A stretch of 64,000 bases of DNA, taken from assembly GCA_027886175.1 (NCBI GenBank), contig JAJNNQ010000056.1, forward strand, positions 186,001-250,000, written 5' to 3'. The notes under the pieces were generated by a model, which saw only the letters and a list, made by a program, of their open reading frames with translations, did no database searches and was not told where the DNA came from. This DNA comes from Phylloscopus collybita (taxonomy: Eukaryota; Chordata; Aves; Passeriformes; Phylloscopidae). Positions 27,830 to 39,340 of the stretch are shown piece after piece. The position numbers and the translations under genes are program-made. The first letter of the stretch is position 1, and every line of letters begins with the position of its first letter.

Positions 27830-28645
27830 GCAGGCAGACAGCATTACACACGAATGCTGGCCAATATCCATGGGAAACCAAAGTCTCCAACCCAGGCTCC
27901 TCATGTCAGTTTGTAGGAGGCCTTTGGCATTAAAAGGGCAGACAAACTTTCATCTGGTGGGAAATTGCATTTGGGAGATATCCTCATATGTATGGAACTT
28001 TGGTAGGCATATGCCCACTGGCAGGCAGACAGCATTAGACACGAACGGTGGCCTCTTTCCATGGAAAAACAAAGTCTCCACCTCACGTTCCTGATGTCAG
28101 TTTTTAGGAGACCTCTGGCACTACAGGAGGAGACAAACTTCCAACTGCTGGCATATTGCATCTGGGAGATATCCTCATTTGTGAGGTATTTCAGCAGGCA
28201 TAACACCAGTGACAGGCAGACAGCATTAGACACGAACGGTGCCCCTTTTCCATGGGAAACCAAAGTCTCCAGCCCACGTTCCTGATGTCAATTTGTAGGA
28301 AGCCTTTGGCTCTACAGGGGCAGAAAAACTTCCATCTGGTGGTAGATTGCACCTGGGAGACATCCTCATTTGTATGGAATTTTAGTGGGATTTTAATAGG
28401 CAGAAGCCTAGTGGCAGACGCAAGTCATTAGACACGAACGCTGGCCCATTTCCATGGGAAACCAAAGTCTCCACTCCAGGTTCCTGATGTGAGTTTGTAG
28501 GAGGCCTTTGGCACTACAAGAGCAGACAAAGTTCCATCTGGTGGTTGATTGCATCGAGGAGATATCCTCATTTGTATGGAATTTCAGCAGGCAGAAGCCC
28601 AGTGGCAGGCAGACAGCATTAGACACGAACAATGGACCTTTTCCA
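27830..28645 (+). repeat. 977-bp higher-order unit, copy 3 (incomplete)
   Basis: Matches 14660-15475 at offset 13170, with the same order of variant monomers. It differs by a few substitutions, and the segment near 28280 uses the GAAGCCTTTGGCTCTACAGG variant in place of the GGAGGCATTTGGCACTAC variant. Confidence 0.85.
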
Positions 28646-30964
28646 TGGGAAACCAAAGTCTCCACCTTAGGTTCCTGATGTCAGTTTGTAGGAGGCCTTT
28701 GGAAATACAAGGGCAGAGAAAGGTCCATCTGGTGTTAGGTTGTAGCTGGGAGATATACTCATTTTTATGGAATTTTAGTGGAATTTTAGTAGGCAGAATC
28801 CCAGCAGCATGTAGACAGAATTAGACAGGAATAGTGGCCCATTTCCATAGGAAACCTAAGTCTCCAACCCATGATCCTGATGTCATTTTCTAGGAGGCCT
28901 CTGGCACTACAAGAGGGGACAAACTTCCAATTGGTGGCATATTGCATCTGGGAGATATCCTCATTTGTATGTAATTTTAGTACCCATAAGCTCAGTGGCA
29001 GGCAGACAGCATTAGACACGAACGGTGGCCCTTTTCCATGGGAAACCAAAGTCTCCGCCCCAGGTTCCTGATGACAATTTGTAGGAGGCCTTTGTAATTA
29101 CAAGGGCAGACAAACTTCTATCTGGTGGTAGATTGCACCTGGGAGATATCCTCATTTGTATAGAATTTTAGTGGAATTTTAGTAGGCATAAGCCCAGTGG
29201 GAGGCAGACAGCATTAGACACGAACAATGGACCTTTTCCATGGGAAACCAAAGTCTCCACCTCACGTTCCTGATGTCAGTTTGTAGGAGGGCTTTGGAAC
29301 TACAAGGGCAGACAAACTTCCATCTGGTGGTAGATTGCACCTGGGAGATATCCTCATTTGTGAGGAATTTCAGAAGGCATAACCCCAGTGGCAGGCAGAT
29401 AGCATTAGACACGAACGGTGCCCTTTTCCATGGGAAACCAAAGTCTCCATCCCACGTTCCTGATGTCAGTCATTAAGAGGCGAATGGAACTACAAGGGCA
29501 GAAAAATTTCCATCTGGTGGTAGATTGGACCTGGGAGATATCGCCATTTGTATGGAATTTTAGTGGTATTTTAGTAGGCAGAAGTCCAGCGGCAGGCAGA
29601 CAGCATTACACACGAACACTGGCCAATATCCATGGGAAACCAAAGTCTCCAACCCAGGCTCCTCATGTCAGTTTGTAGGAGGCCTTTGGCATTAAAAGGG
29701 CAGACAAACTTCCATCTGGTGGTTGATTGCATCGGCGAGATATGCTCATTTGTATGGGATTTCAGAAGGCAGAAGCCAAGTGGCACGCAGACAGCATTGG
29801 ACACGAACAGTGGCCCATTTCCATGGGAAACCAAAATCTCCACCCCACGTTGCTGATGTCTCATTGTAGGAGGCGTTTTCCAATATAAGGGCAGAAAAAC
29901 TTCCATCTGGTTGTAGATTGCACCTGGGAGATATCCTCATTTCTATGGAATTTTAGTGGAATTTTAGTAGGAAGAAACCCAGTGGCAGGCAGACAGCATT
30001 AGACACGAACAATGGCCCATTTCTATGGGAAACCAAAGCCTCCACTCCGGGTTCCGGGTGTCAGTTTGTAGGAGGCCTTTGGCACTACAAGGGCAGACAA
30101 AGTTCCGTCTTGTGTTTGATTGAATCGAGGAGATACTCTCATTTGTATGGAATTTCAGCAGGCAGAAGCCCAGTGGCAGGCAGACAGCATTAGACACGAA
30201 CAATGGACCTTTTCCATGGGAAACCAAAGTCTCCACCTCACGTTCCTGATGTCAGTTTGTAGGAGGCCTTTGGAAATACAAGGGCAGGCAAACTTCCATC
30301 TGGTGGTAGATTGCACCTGGGAGATAACCTCATTTCTATAGAATTTTAGTGGAATTTTAGTAGGCATAAGGCCAGTGGCTGCCAGGCAGCATTAGACATG
30401 AACGGTGGGCATTTCTTTGGGAAACAAAAGTCTCCACCCCCCGTTCGGGATGTCAGTTTTTAGGTGGCCTTTGGCACTACGGGGGCAGAAAAACATCCAC
30501 CCAGTGGTAGATTAAACCTGGGAGATATCCTCATTTGTATGGAACTTCAGCAGTCATCACCACAGTGCCAGGCAGACAGCATTAGACAGGAACGGTGGTC
30601 CTTTTCCATGGGAAAGCAAAGTCTCCACCCCAGGTTCCTGATGGCAGTTTGTTGGAGGCCTTTGGAAACACAAGGGCAGAGAATCTTCCATCTGGTGTTA
30701 GATTGCACCTGGGAGATATACTCATTTGTATGGAATTTTAGTGGAATATTAGACAGAATCCCAGCTGCAGGTAGACAGAATTAGACATGAATAGTGGCTC
30801 ATTTCCATGGGAAACCAAAGTCTCCACCCCAGGTTCCTCATGTCATTTTCTAGGAGGCCTCTGGCACTACAGGAGGAGACAAAGTTCCAATTGGTGGCAT
30901 ATTGCATCTAGGAGATATCCTCATTTGTATGTAATTTTAATAGCCATAAGCCCAGTGGCAGGCA

Positions 30965-31835
30965 GACAGTATTAGACGCGAACGGTGGCCCTTTTCCATG
31001 GGAAACCAAAGTCTCCGCCTCAGGTTCTTGATGTCAATTTGTAGGAAGCCTTTGGCTCTTCAGGGGCAGACAAACTTCCATTTGGTGGTAGATTGCACCT
31101 GGGAGACATCCTCATTTGTATAGAATTTTAGTGGAATTTTAGTCGACATAAGCCCAGTGTCTCGCAGACAGCATTAGACACGAACTGTGGTCCATTTCCT
31201 TGGGAAACCAAAGTCTCCATCTCACGTGCCTGATGCCAGTTTGTAGGAGGCCTTTGGCACTACAAGGGCAGATAAACTTCCAACTGGTGGTAGATTCCGT
31301 GCGGGAGATATCCTCATTTGTGAGGAATTTCAGCAGGCATAACCCCAGTGGCAGGCAGACAGCATTAGACACAAACAGTGGTCCTTTTCCATGGGAAACC
31401 GAAGTCTCTACCCCACGTTCCTTATATTAGTTTGTAAGAGGCCTTTGGAAGTACAAGGGCAGAAAAACTTCCATCTGGTGGTAGATTGCACCTGGGAGAT
31501 ATCCTCATTTTTATGGAATATCAGTGGTATTAAAGTAGGCAGAAATCCAGCGGCAGGCAGACTGCTTTACACACGAACGCTGGCCCAAATCCATGGGAAA
31601 CCAAAGTCTCCACTCCAGGCTCCTCATGTCAGTTTATAGAAGGCCTTTGGAAATACAAGGGCAGAAAAACTTATATCTGGCGGTAGACTGCACCCGGGAG
31701 ATGTCTTCATTTGTATGGAATTTCAGTGGAATTTTTGTAGGTAGAAGCCCAATGGCCGACAGACATTATTAGAAACGAACGGTGGCCCATTTCCATGAGA
31801 AACCAAAGTCTCCACCCCAGGTTCCTGATGTCAGT
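30965..31835 (+). repeat. Third partial copy of the 8.2-kb series
   Basis: Matches 8213-9050 (offset 22752), and 1-820 at offset 30978, including rare variants such as CAGTATTAGACGCGAACG and the monomer with GTCTCGCAGACAGC. It shows that the variant series at the window start occurs at least three times over 31 kb. Confidence 0.85.
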
Positions 31836-32433
31836 TTGTAGGAGGCCTTTGGAACTACAAGGGCAGACAAACTTTCAACTGGTGGTAGATTCCATCTGGG
31901 AGATATCGTCATTTGTATGGAATTTTAGTGGAATTTTAATTGGCATTATCCCAGTGGCAGGCAGACAGCATTAGACACGAACGGTGGCCGTTTTCCATGG
32001 GAAACCAAAGTCTCCACTCCAGGTTCCTGATGTCCTTATACTTGTCCAGGCAAATATCAATCTGGCAACCCTCCAGAAGGCTCTCCTGTTTCATGGAGGT
32101 ATGATAGCTTGCTGAGAGATCCCCGGTCTTGGATTACATTGCTCAATACTGAATACACACAGCAGCAACTCCAGAGGTGAATTCTACCTTTAGTTTCTTG
32201 AGGAGACCGAAGTGTTTTATTAAGCGTGCTTTTGGGATGCTTTGAGGTGTGGGTAAGGCAAATTTCAGTTTTGCTCCTCCTAAGACTAAGACATACCAAC
32301 AGTCCCCAGCATTGTGTCTTTCATAGCATATAACTCTTCACAAAAATTGCTGTCTGGATGAGGAGATATTTTGAATACTTTCATAAATATCGAAATAATG
32401 TCCATCTGTTTGCTACATTTAACAGTGTCTTAC

Positions 32434-32593
32434 ATCAAAATACTCCAGCAACTCATGAAAGATTTCAGACCTCATGAAAGAGCTCTCAGGTGACCAAGAT
32501 TCCAAAAGACTCAGGCAATTGTTGGAATAAAATACTGAAGTGAAACCTCCTCATGGAGCAAGATGAAGTGGACAATTCTTTTACGTACAATAT
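32434..32593 (-). pseudogene. Candidate decayed exon on the minus strand
   Basis: On the minus strand a strong pyrimidine tract with TTTGTCTCTCTTTACAG precedes this 160-bp segment, and a donor-like GAT/GTAAGA follows it. Two frames are open over most of it (one reading IVRKRIVHFILLHEEV), but no single frame crosses the whole segment. I do not recognise the protein. The copy at 59380-59539 keeps the same signals. It could be a real old exon that has decayed, or chance splice-like sequence. Confidence 0.3.
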
Positions 32594-32841
32594 CTGTAAA
32601 GAGAGACAAAAAATTAAAACAAAAATCCACCTTAAAGCAGGAAAAATATTTTAAAATTACATCTTTGAAAGATGCCACCATAAGAACAATGCTTCCGCCA
32701 CTTCTGATAGAAAGGTAACTAGACAATTTAAATCTTTGAGGGTCTGTGAAGCATTAATAGCTTATGAAAGATGACACCAAAAAGTAAATATATACTGTGA
32801 AAGAAATAGAAAGCCCCAGGTTATGCACTCCCAAGTTGTAC

Positions 32842-33494
32842 TGTTATACTGTTTTGCTGTAAAATTAAAGTTGCACTGTTACTTACCTGTTTTAAACTGT
32901 TCATGTTGAATCTGTACCCCTGAATTTCTGCTTGTTATGTTCCAAGTTTTGTACCCTTTCTCCCTGAATTCTGGGTTTTCCCCTCTCCGTCGAGTAAAGC
33001 CCGCTGCCACTTCCTGCTACCCCCCTGCTGCTTCCTGCCTGCCTGCCGTCGAGCTGGAGACACCACCCAGTATGGAAATCAGGAAACTCCCAAGGTGCCT
33101 GCCTGCAGCCGGAGATCCAGCCGACGCCAGAAAAACCCCTAAAACCCAGCGGGCTGACACAGAAACTGGACCTAAGAAGGACAAAGCTGTGCGAGGCACA
33201 CGTCCAGCTACCTGCAGGTAGCAGGTATTTTTTGTTACCTTCTCACCATAACCTGAAAGGAACTGGAGAGAGGTGACGCCCCTGGACCACACGAGCCAAA
33301 GTGATTCTATGGAAACGCCCGTGAGGAAGGAGTCCCGACTCTGCAGCGTCCGCAGCAGATTCGACTGCACCTCCTCCTCCGTGGTGTTCACTGGGAGCAG
33401 CGGCGGCGTGCGCAGCCCCTCGAGCCCCCTACCCAGAGCTGATTTCTAATAAAGGCCTTTTCAAAGGAGCTGGTCTCTTGGTCAATTTATAACA
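32842..33494 (+). mobile_element. LTR-like element, 653 bp, copy 1
   Basis: The segment starts TGTTATA and ends TATAACA, a perfect 7-base inverted pair typical of LTR ends. A polyadenylation signal AATAAA lies at 33448-33453, about 40 bp before the 3-prime end. No exact target duplication is visible outside the ends, so the 5-prime boundary is uncertain. There is no retroviral coding sequence. The copy at 59788-60440 is the same length. Confidence 0.5.
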
Positions 33495-34261
33495 GTTCTG
33501 GTTCCTTGCAGTCCTTCAAAACTACAGCATTTGCAGGAACAGTTTTCTAGTGGTACTCTTTTTTGATCTGTCAGGACCGTCTGGTCTTCTTTTGTCACAC
33601 TGCATGTTCCCCAGAGCAGCTTAATTGCCTCTGTCACATTTAATTTTGAAATAGTCTTGGGATGCTGCTCACATGTCTCGATGCTCTCTTTCAATACAGT
33701 CATTAGGAAGAAAATGAAAAGAAATAACCTTGGGTCTGCATAGTGACAGATACAGACAGTTTCTGGAGAGATTATTCTCTGCTTATATTGCTCTTAGGCC
33801 CTGTAAATTTTGTAGAAATAAGCTGATGTTTTTCCTAGAGAAACCAGTGCAGCAGGGTGTCACAACTTCTTATCTAGGATCCTGCCAACTATGCCAATTT
33901 GTCACAAATGTGTGGTTTAGGTTTATAATCAAAGGTATGAGCATAAGTGGGGTTAAATATACATTTATAAAAGTGTGACATAAAGTTTCGTTCCCTCATG
34001 GATGAAACGCACAAAGAAAAATCTTACTAGAATAGTTTTAGAATGATTTACACAGAGACCAAAGATAAAAAAGAGTAAAGAAGACTCCTGCTGAATCACA
34101 AAGTTCAGAATATACCCTCTTGTTTTCTAAACTTCTGATAGAGCTTAGGTGCAGCTAGATCCAGGCTTAGCTTCAGAGTTGGACAATAGTTTATACCTAA
34201 CAGAATTATCTCCAAATTTTTCATTAAATACTGCCCCATTAGCCTTTTTTTCTTTTTCCAT
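33495..34261. other. Non-satellite DNA, nothing identified
   Basis: Single-copy-looking AT-rich sequence, present again at 60441-61207. A 73-aa minus-strand open frame (33482-33703) reads into the LTR end. The one difference I noticed between its two copies is synonymous, but I recognise no family and do not call a gene. Confidence 0.4.
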
Positions 34262-34523
34262 AATGCATGGCTGCAGAAGATAAAGCTCTGGTGGTGTGAA
34301 ATCCCACACCTTACAATTTGCAGTTTGACACACTTCCATCTTTCACAGACACAGTAGCAGATTGCTTTTAGTGAAATGATTGCTACATGAAGGCTAAGCA
34401 GGATTTGTGGAAGGAAGGTTGATCTGATCCCTTTCAAGTTGTGGCATCTTAATACATGTGAATTGCGTAAGCTTTAACAGATCCATCCACATGGTGTGCC
34501 TTTTCTGCCTTTGACTGGTTTCC

Positions 34524-35585
34524 TGGTTTGACCCTGGCCAGACACCAGGCACCCATGAAAATCACTCACTCACCCTCCCCTGCCACAGCTGGGCAGACGA
34601 GAGAAAAAATTAACAAAGGGTTCATGAGTTGAGATATGGACTGGGAGAAGAAACTGCAAGGGCAAAACTGGCTCAACTTAGAGGTACAAAGTGGATTTAT
34701 TACTAAAATCAGAGAAGGATAATGAGAAGTAAAATAAGTTCTTAAAAACACCTTTCCTCAGCCTCTCTTTCCTTCCCACCAACAATACAGGGAGATAGAG
34801 TGTGGAGGGTTTTGGTCAGTTCATCACCTGAGATCTTCTGCTGCTCAGAGTCCTTCACCTGTGAAACTGGGGGGTCCCTCTCACGGGAGACAGTTCTCCG
34901 CAAACGTCTCCAGCATGGGTCCACTGTCATGAGCAGCAGTCCTCCCAAAACTGCTGCAATGTGAGTCCCTCCCATGGGCAGACACTCATCCCAAAACTGC
35001 TGCAGCATGGGTCACTCTTCCAGGGGTGCAGTCCTCCAAGGACAGGCTGCTCCAGCTTGGAAGCAGGGCCCCCCCTCTATTCACTGGCTCTTCCACTGGA
35101 TCACAGCCTCCTCCAGGCATCCACCTGCCCCGGCATGGGCACCTCCCCCACAGGCTGTGAGTGGATCTCTGCATCCCCCGTGGATCCCCATGGGCTGCAG
35201 GGGCAGAGCTGCTTCACCATGGTCTTCACCAGGGCCTGCAGAGGAATCTTGGCTCCAGCGCCCGAAGCACCTCCTCCCACTTCTTCTTCACTGACCTGGG
35301 TGTCTCCATGTTGTTTCCTTCCCATGTTCTCACCTCCTCCTCCCCAGCTGGAATTCAAACTGCGCCACCACTTTTTGATTTTCTTCTTAAATATGTTATC
35401 ACAGAGGCATTACCATCATCTCTCATTGGTCCAGCCTTGGCCAGTGGCATGGCCATCTTCAGAACCATCAGGGATTGGCTCTGCCAGACATAGTGGAAAC
35501 TTCTAGCAGGTTTTCACAGAAGCCACCTCTGTGACCCCCTGGTAACAAAACCTAGGCCGTGCAAAACCAACACAGCTAGACAGAA
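34524..35585. mobile_element. Common avian LTR-type element (ERV-derived), copy 1
   Basis: Recognised from memory of a family found throughout bird genomes. Landmarks are TGGTTTGACCCTGGCC, a CATGAGTTGAGATATGGAC stretch, serial CTGCTGCAGCATGGGTC-like motifs (34950-35060), TGGATCTCTGCATCCC, and AAATATGTTATCACAGAGG near 35390. I place it with ERVL-type endogenous retrovirus elements without being sure of the subfamily. Open frames of 85-181 aa here lack retroviral motifs and are not called as genes. Orientation and exact ends are unresolved because the element edge is inverted at 35708. Confidence 0.6.
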
Positions 35586-35679
35586 GTTTGTTTTCTAGCT
35601 TGCTTTCTAGATATGCTCTGTTGTTAGCAATGGTTTATAACCTCTGAAGATTAAGCCACAATGAGAAGAGAGACTTCAT

Positions 35680-35702
35680 CTATACAAAAAATTTTTGTAT
35701 AG
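35680..35702. other. Perfect hairpin, 11-bp arms
   Basis: CTATACAAAAA (35680-35690) and TTTTTGTATAG (35692-35702) are exact reverse complements around one central A. The hairpin sits a few bases before the right arm of the larger inverted repeat. The same hairpin is in the second copy near 62617-62639. Confidence 0.7.
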
Positions 35703-36005
35703 AGTGTTTTTCATGGGTGCCTGGTGTCTGGCCAGGGTCAAACCAGGAAACCAGTCAAAGGCAGAAAAGGCAAATCATGTGGATCTGTTAAACCTTATGC
35801 AATTCACGTGTATTAGGATGCCACAACTTGAAAGGGATCAGATCAACCTTCCTTCCACAAATCCTGCTTAGCCTTCATATAGCAATCATTTCACTAAAAG
35901 CAATCTGCAACTGTATCTGGGAAAGATGGAAGTGTGTCAAACTGCAAATTGTAATGTGTGGGATTTCACACCACCAGAGCTTTATCTTCTGCAGCCATGT
36001 ATTAG

Positions 36006-37054
36006 GAAAAAAAAAATAAATAATTGCCCTAAATAATAAAGAACAGGGAATTAATAACAAAGATGGGCATCAGAAATGAATTATTATATGCCACATATGC
36101 ACCCAGAAGTCTAAAGAAAAAAAAAAAAAAAGGTTTTATATTGCTCCATGCTTTCATCACAGTTGACTGACAGGCTCTAGTTTGGAGGTTCAGGCCAGAC
36201 AAGAGCAATTTATTACTATAGCTGTAAGAGAGAAGGCAGATGGACAGACATTCAGTTTTCTCTATCCATACTGGCTTAAAACAGAAGTGCTAGGGTATAT
36301 CACACTGACAGCAGAATGAAACAGCTTAGTGAAGGAGCCTTGATATGGCAGAGCAGCACTGAGAGAGTAGGAAACTGTCACAGCAGTTGTACCCCTCTTC
36401 TCCTAATAACTCAGAACCACTGTGCTGTCTGTGGATCTTCTCAGCCTGTCACCCTCTTGCTTGTGACACTGCTATATCTGTTGTCAACTTTTGGACCTAG
36501 TGGGTACTGCTGCCACACAATTACTTGTGATCAAAGCCAATGTCTTCTGCTGTGTTTGCTTGGTTGATGTCTTTTTTCCAATTTTTCTATTAGTTATTTG
36601 CATAATAAATAGATTATACATGCATTTGAAACAATGAGTTCTATGTTTTTAAGCCCATCTAAATAACTTTATAATTATTTAAAGAAGAAGGCATTCACAG
36701 TGCTTAGGTTGCTTGATGGAGAGACAAAGTGAAATAAAAATCTGAGAATGTCAACTCTGAGAAGCAGAGGGACAGTGAACATGCCACCACAGAAAATGAA
36801 CAGGTACTAGAAAGGGTTCTTTCTCTGTAAAAGAGTTTTAACTGTACTATTAAGTCCTTTCCCCAATAATTTGATCTATGAGTGGATTTTATTGTAACCA
36901 ATCATTTGGCTTAAAAAGTCTGTGTGATTTGATCCCAGTCGGCTGAAGCTCAGCTCTGAACAGGTCTATATCACTGGACTGAAGAGGTAGTAAAAGAGCA
37001 TTTAAGGGGGGTTTTGGGCCATTATGGAAAACTTCAGTATTTTTATGTAAATGA
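36006..37054. other. Non-satellite DNA, nothing identified
   Basis: AT-rich sequence with a 15-base poly-A run at 36117-36131 that is 21 bases in the second copy. An 83-aa plus-strand frame at 36316-36567 is also kept in copy 2 (63260-63511), but it shows no recognisable domain. Confidence 0.5.
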
Positions 37055-38139
37055 ATTGAAACTGACCATAATGTATATCTAGATGTTAGGGTTAATTAGT
37101 GTTTTCAGTTACACTTAATGAAACGCACCTTTCTCATACACCGTTTCAAAGTTGTTAGTGAAAAGCCCTACGTTAAATGGTGCTTTGAGCAAGAAAAGTA
37201 TAGTAGAACAAACCTACACAAGCCACAAAACAATGATCAGTTTCAAAATACAGTCTTTAACACAGTTCTGTAATGATATGCTTAATGGATTCATTGTGGT
37301 GCATCACAAATTCAAAATATAGTAATTTAGATATGAAAAACATAAAGAGTGAAAATGAAATTAAGAATAAAACACGACCGGCAGTGAGAATTTCAAGAAT
37401 TATTTTCTATCCTCATCTATACAAAACTGGAACTGAAGTTGTATTGACTATAGGGACAATCATGAGAAACCGTTCTGAGTTAAATGAAATAATTTTACCA
37501 AAAACAAATTGTGTGTGTTTTATTAAAACAAAATTTCCTTCAGAATTCTTAGGGAGGAAGTACTTGCCCTTTCTTGTACCTTCAGGCCAAAGTAATTCAC
37601 GTTCATTTTCAACTAATGGACCTCATATATATGCTGCCTACATGAGGTTTTGCTTTTTGGGTTTAATGATAAAGTGAGCAAATCACATAAAACCTCTAGT
37701 GGGAAATCCTGCCAGGTTGCAGAAAAAATGTACCAAATGATAAAATAATATGCTAGACCTACAGACAGGTTGATGGCCTGAGAAGTACCCGTCTTTACTT
37801 TTGCTCATATTTATTGAAAAAGGGGTATATGGAGGGCCAAAAGGACTCATAATTTTTAACATATGTAGGGATCAGCTGAGACTTGCTTTTGGGCCAATAT
37901 TCCAGCAGATATGAAACTAAATACTAATACTGAAGCATAGAAACAATGAGCAATTTGTCCCAAAACTACTGCGATTAAAAAACAAACAAACAAAACAGAA
38001 ACAAGTTACTGCCTGTGCATTCAATGATGAATCCATCATCATCCACCAAATTAGAGAGGCAGAATCCCAGTGAGAACTCAAACTGGACACTTCTGTGAAG
38101 GAGTAAAAAATACTCCTCTGTAAATTTTACTGCTGTGAA
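37055..38139. other. Non-satellite DNA, nothing identified
   Basis: AT-rich single-copy sequence within this window (the second copy of the duplication is cut off by the window end). A 134-aa plus-strand frame at 37273-37677 has no recognisable domain and looks like chance. Confidence 0.4.
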
Positions 38140-38291
38140 GCCATTAAAAAATATTTTTGCAAATACATTAATGGCAAAAGGAAGGGTGAGGACAACCTCC
38201 ATTCATTATTAGATACAGGAGGGAATTTAGTAACTAAAGACGAGAAAAGCAGAGGTACTGAACACTTTCTTTGCCTCAGTTTTCAATAGAA
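38140..38291 (+). pseudogene. CR1 LINE reverse-transcriptase ORF fragment
   Basis: Translation gives KYINGKRKGEDNLHSLLDTG and then NLVTKDE up to 38244. After a one-base frameshift around 38245-38248 it continues KAEVLNTFFASVFN. This is the hallmark stretch of CR1 ORF2 just upstream of the reverse transcriptase core (known family pattern: KYIN...DKAEVLNAFFASVF). Only about 50 codons remain, so it is a dead fragment. Weaker CR1-like sequence may extend left to about 38040. Confidence 0.75.
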
Positions 38292-38367
38292 AATATGTCC
38301 TAAGGAAAATTGGCCAGCTGGGCTGGTAGCTGGTGTCAGGGAGCAGAAAGGTCCCGCCCTAATCCTG

Positions 38368-38865
38368 CCTTTTCCACTCCGGGATCAATTTCTAGTCGAT
38401 TTAGAGTAGCCTCTGTGTTCAGCCGCTCAAGCAGAAGCCCTGACAGCTCTCCTCTGCTGCTGCATAGCAGAGCTGTCAAGAGCGAGAAGCTGCCTTTTGC
38501 CGAGAAAGCAGCGCTTCGCGGCACCACAGCCAGCAGCGTCTTTGGTACAGCCGCTGGGTGTGCGGAGAGGTGAAAGCGAGCCGGGGAAGAGTGTGGAACG
38601 CCGAACTCGGTCGCTGCAAGCAGGTGCGTGCAAACAGCTTCTGGACACCTTGTAGAAACTCCGCCAAGACAGTGGAGAGTCCCGGCGGCTATTGCCTTGA
38701 AATACATGCCTTGGCAGTAGCCCAGAGCTGTACTGAGTGCAGCAGGTGTCAGGCAGTCTCCTCTCGCCGTGTGCGTGCTTCTGTTTTGTGTTTCCAGTGC
38801 GCAGAGAAGTACTCGTGCTTGCTGCTGCTTCCAGCAAGCCAAAACGCTTTTGCAGCAACTTTCCT
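38368..38865 (+). repeat. GC-rich 500-bp repeat, copy A
   Basis: First of a tandem pair; the GATCAATTTCTAG motif at 38383 recurs at about 38883, giving a unit of about 500 bp. Conserved blocks are GCAGAGCTGTCAAGAGCGAG, GAAGCTGCCTTTTGCCGAG and CAGGCAGTCTCCTCTCGCC. I do not recognise the family. Long frames occur on both strands (168 and 186 aa) but they are not shared in frame between copies, so I treat it as non-coding. Confidence 0.85.
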
Positions 38866-39340
38866 GCCTTTCCCACTACACGATCAATTTCTAGCTGATT
38901 TACAGATGTTTCTGCGTAGAGCAGCTAGAGGAGAAGCTCTGCCGGCTTTCCTCTGCTTTTGCATAGCAGAGCTGTCAAGAGCGAGAAGCTGCCTTTTGCC
39001 GAGAAAGCAGCGGTTCGCGGCACCACAGCCAGCAGCGTCTTTGGTACAGCCGCAGCTTGTGCGGAGAAGCGAAAGAGAGCCGGGGAAGAATGTGGAACGC
39101 CGAATTCGGTCGCTGTAAGCAGGTGCTTGTGAACAGCTTCTGGTCACCTTGTAGAATGTCCCCCAAGACACTGGAGAGTCCCTGAAACTAGTTCCTTGAA
39201 ATACATGCCCTGGCAGCAGCTCAGAGCTGTACTGAGTGCAGCAGGTGTCAGGCAGTCTCCTCTTGCCGTGTGCGTGCTTCTGTTTTGTGTTTCCAGTGTG
39301 CAGAGAAGCACTCGTGCTTGCTGCTGCTTCCAGCAAGCCA
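38866..39340 (+). repeat. GC-rich 500-bp repeat, copy B
   Basis: Second unit of the pair. It ends abruptly in TGCTTCCAGCAAGCC at 39339, joined directly to the middle of a 191-bp satellite monomer (ACTTCCAACTGG). Related copies are at 44573-45020, 57116-57654 and 57655-57920. Confidence 0.85.

Larger units (their letters stand above)
19141..32040 (+). repeat. 191/202-bp tandem satellite, block 2
   Basis: Continuation of block 1 after the solo LTR, in the same phase and orientation, with about 66 monomers. It has the strongest higher-order structure in the window (3909/4490-bp and 581-bp repeats). It ends at about 32040 inside a monomer, just after the CCTGATGTC motif, where non-satellite DNA begins. 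Confidence 0.95.
34262..36005. repeat. Inverted repeat with about 300-bp arms, copy 1
   Basis: The left arm (34262-34561) and right arm (35708-36005) are reverse complements of each other with modest divergence; for example both encode MKGIRSTFLPQILLSLH when read outward-in. The spacer is about 1.15 kb. The arms include the terminal TGGTTTGACCCTGGCC of the LTR-type element between them plus flanking DNA, so the inversion copied the edge of that element and its neighbouring sequence. The same structure is present at 61208-62943. Confidence 0.85.
31826..37054. repeat. Large duplicated segment, copy 1
   Basis: About 200 bp of satellite plus 5 kb of non-satellite DNA that recur at 58768-64000, at an offset of about 26946 bp. 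The satellite-to-unique junction is the same in both copies. Differences seen by eye are scattered single bases, a small indel near 35063/62008 and a longer poly-A in copy 2. The second copy runs off the window, so the full length is unknown. Confidence 0.95.

Noticed and set aside
1..32040. Dozens of 60-154 aa open frames on both strands, such as the recurring MGNQSLHPTFLMS and METLVSHGKGP families
   Set aside because: They repeat with the satellite monomer, change frame at each 191- or 202-bp step, and the longest ones exist only where an indel restores frame. They are shadows of a stop-poor monomer.
34961..35506. A 181-aa open frame
   Set aside because: It lies in a common avian LTR-type element, competes with overlapping frames on both strands and has no retroviral or cellular domain.
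37273..37677. A 134-aa open frame
   Set aside because: No domain is seen, the composition is that of AT-rich non-coding DNA, and nothing supports transcription.
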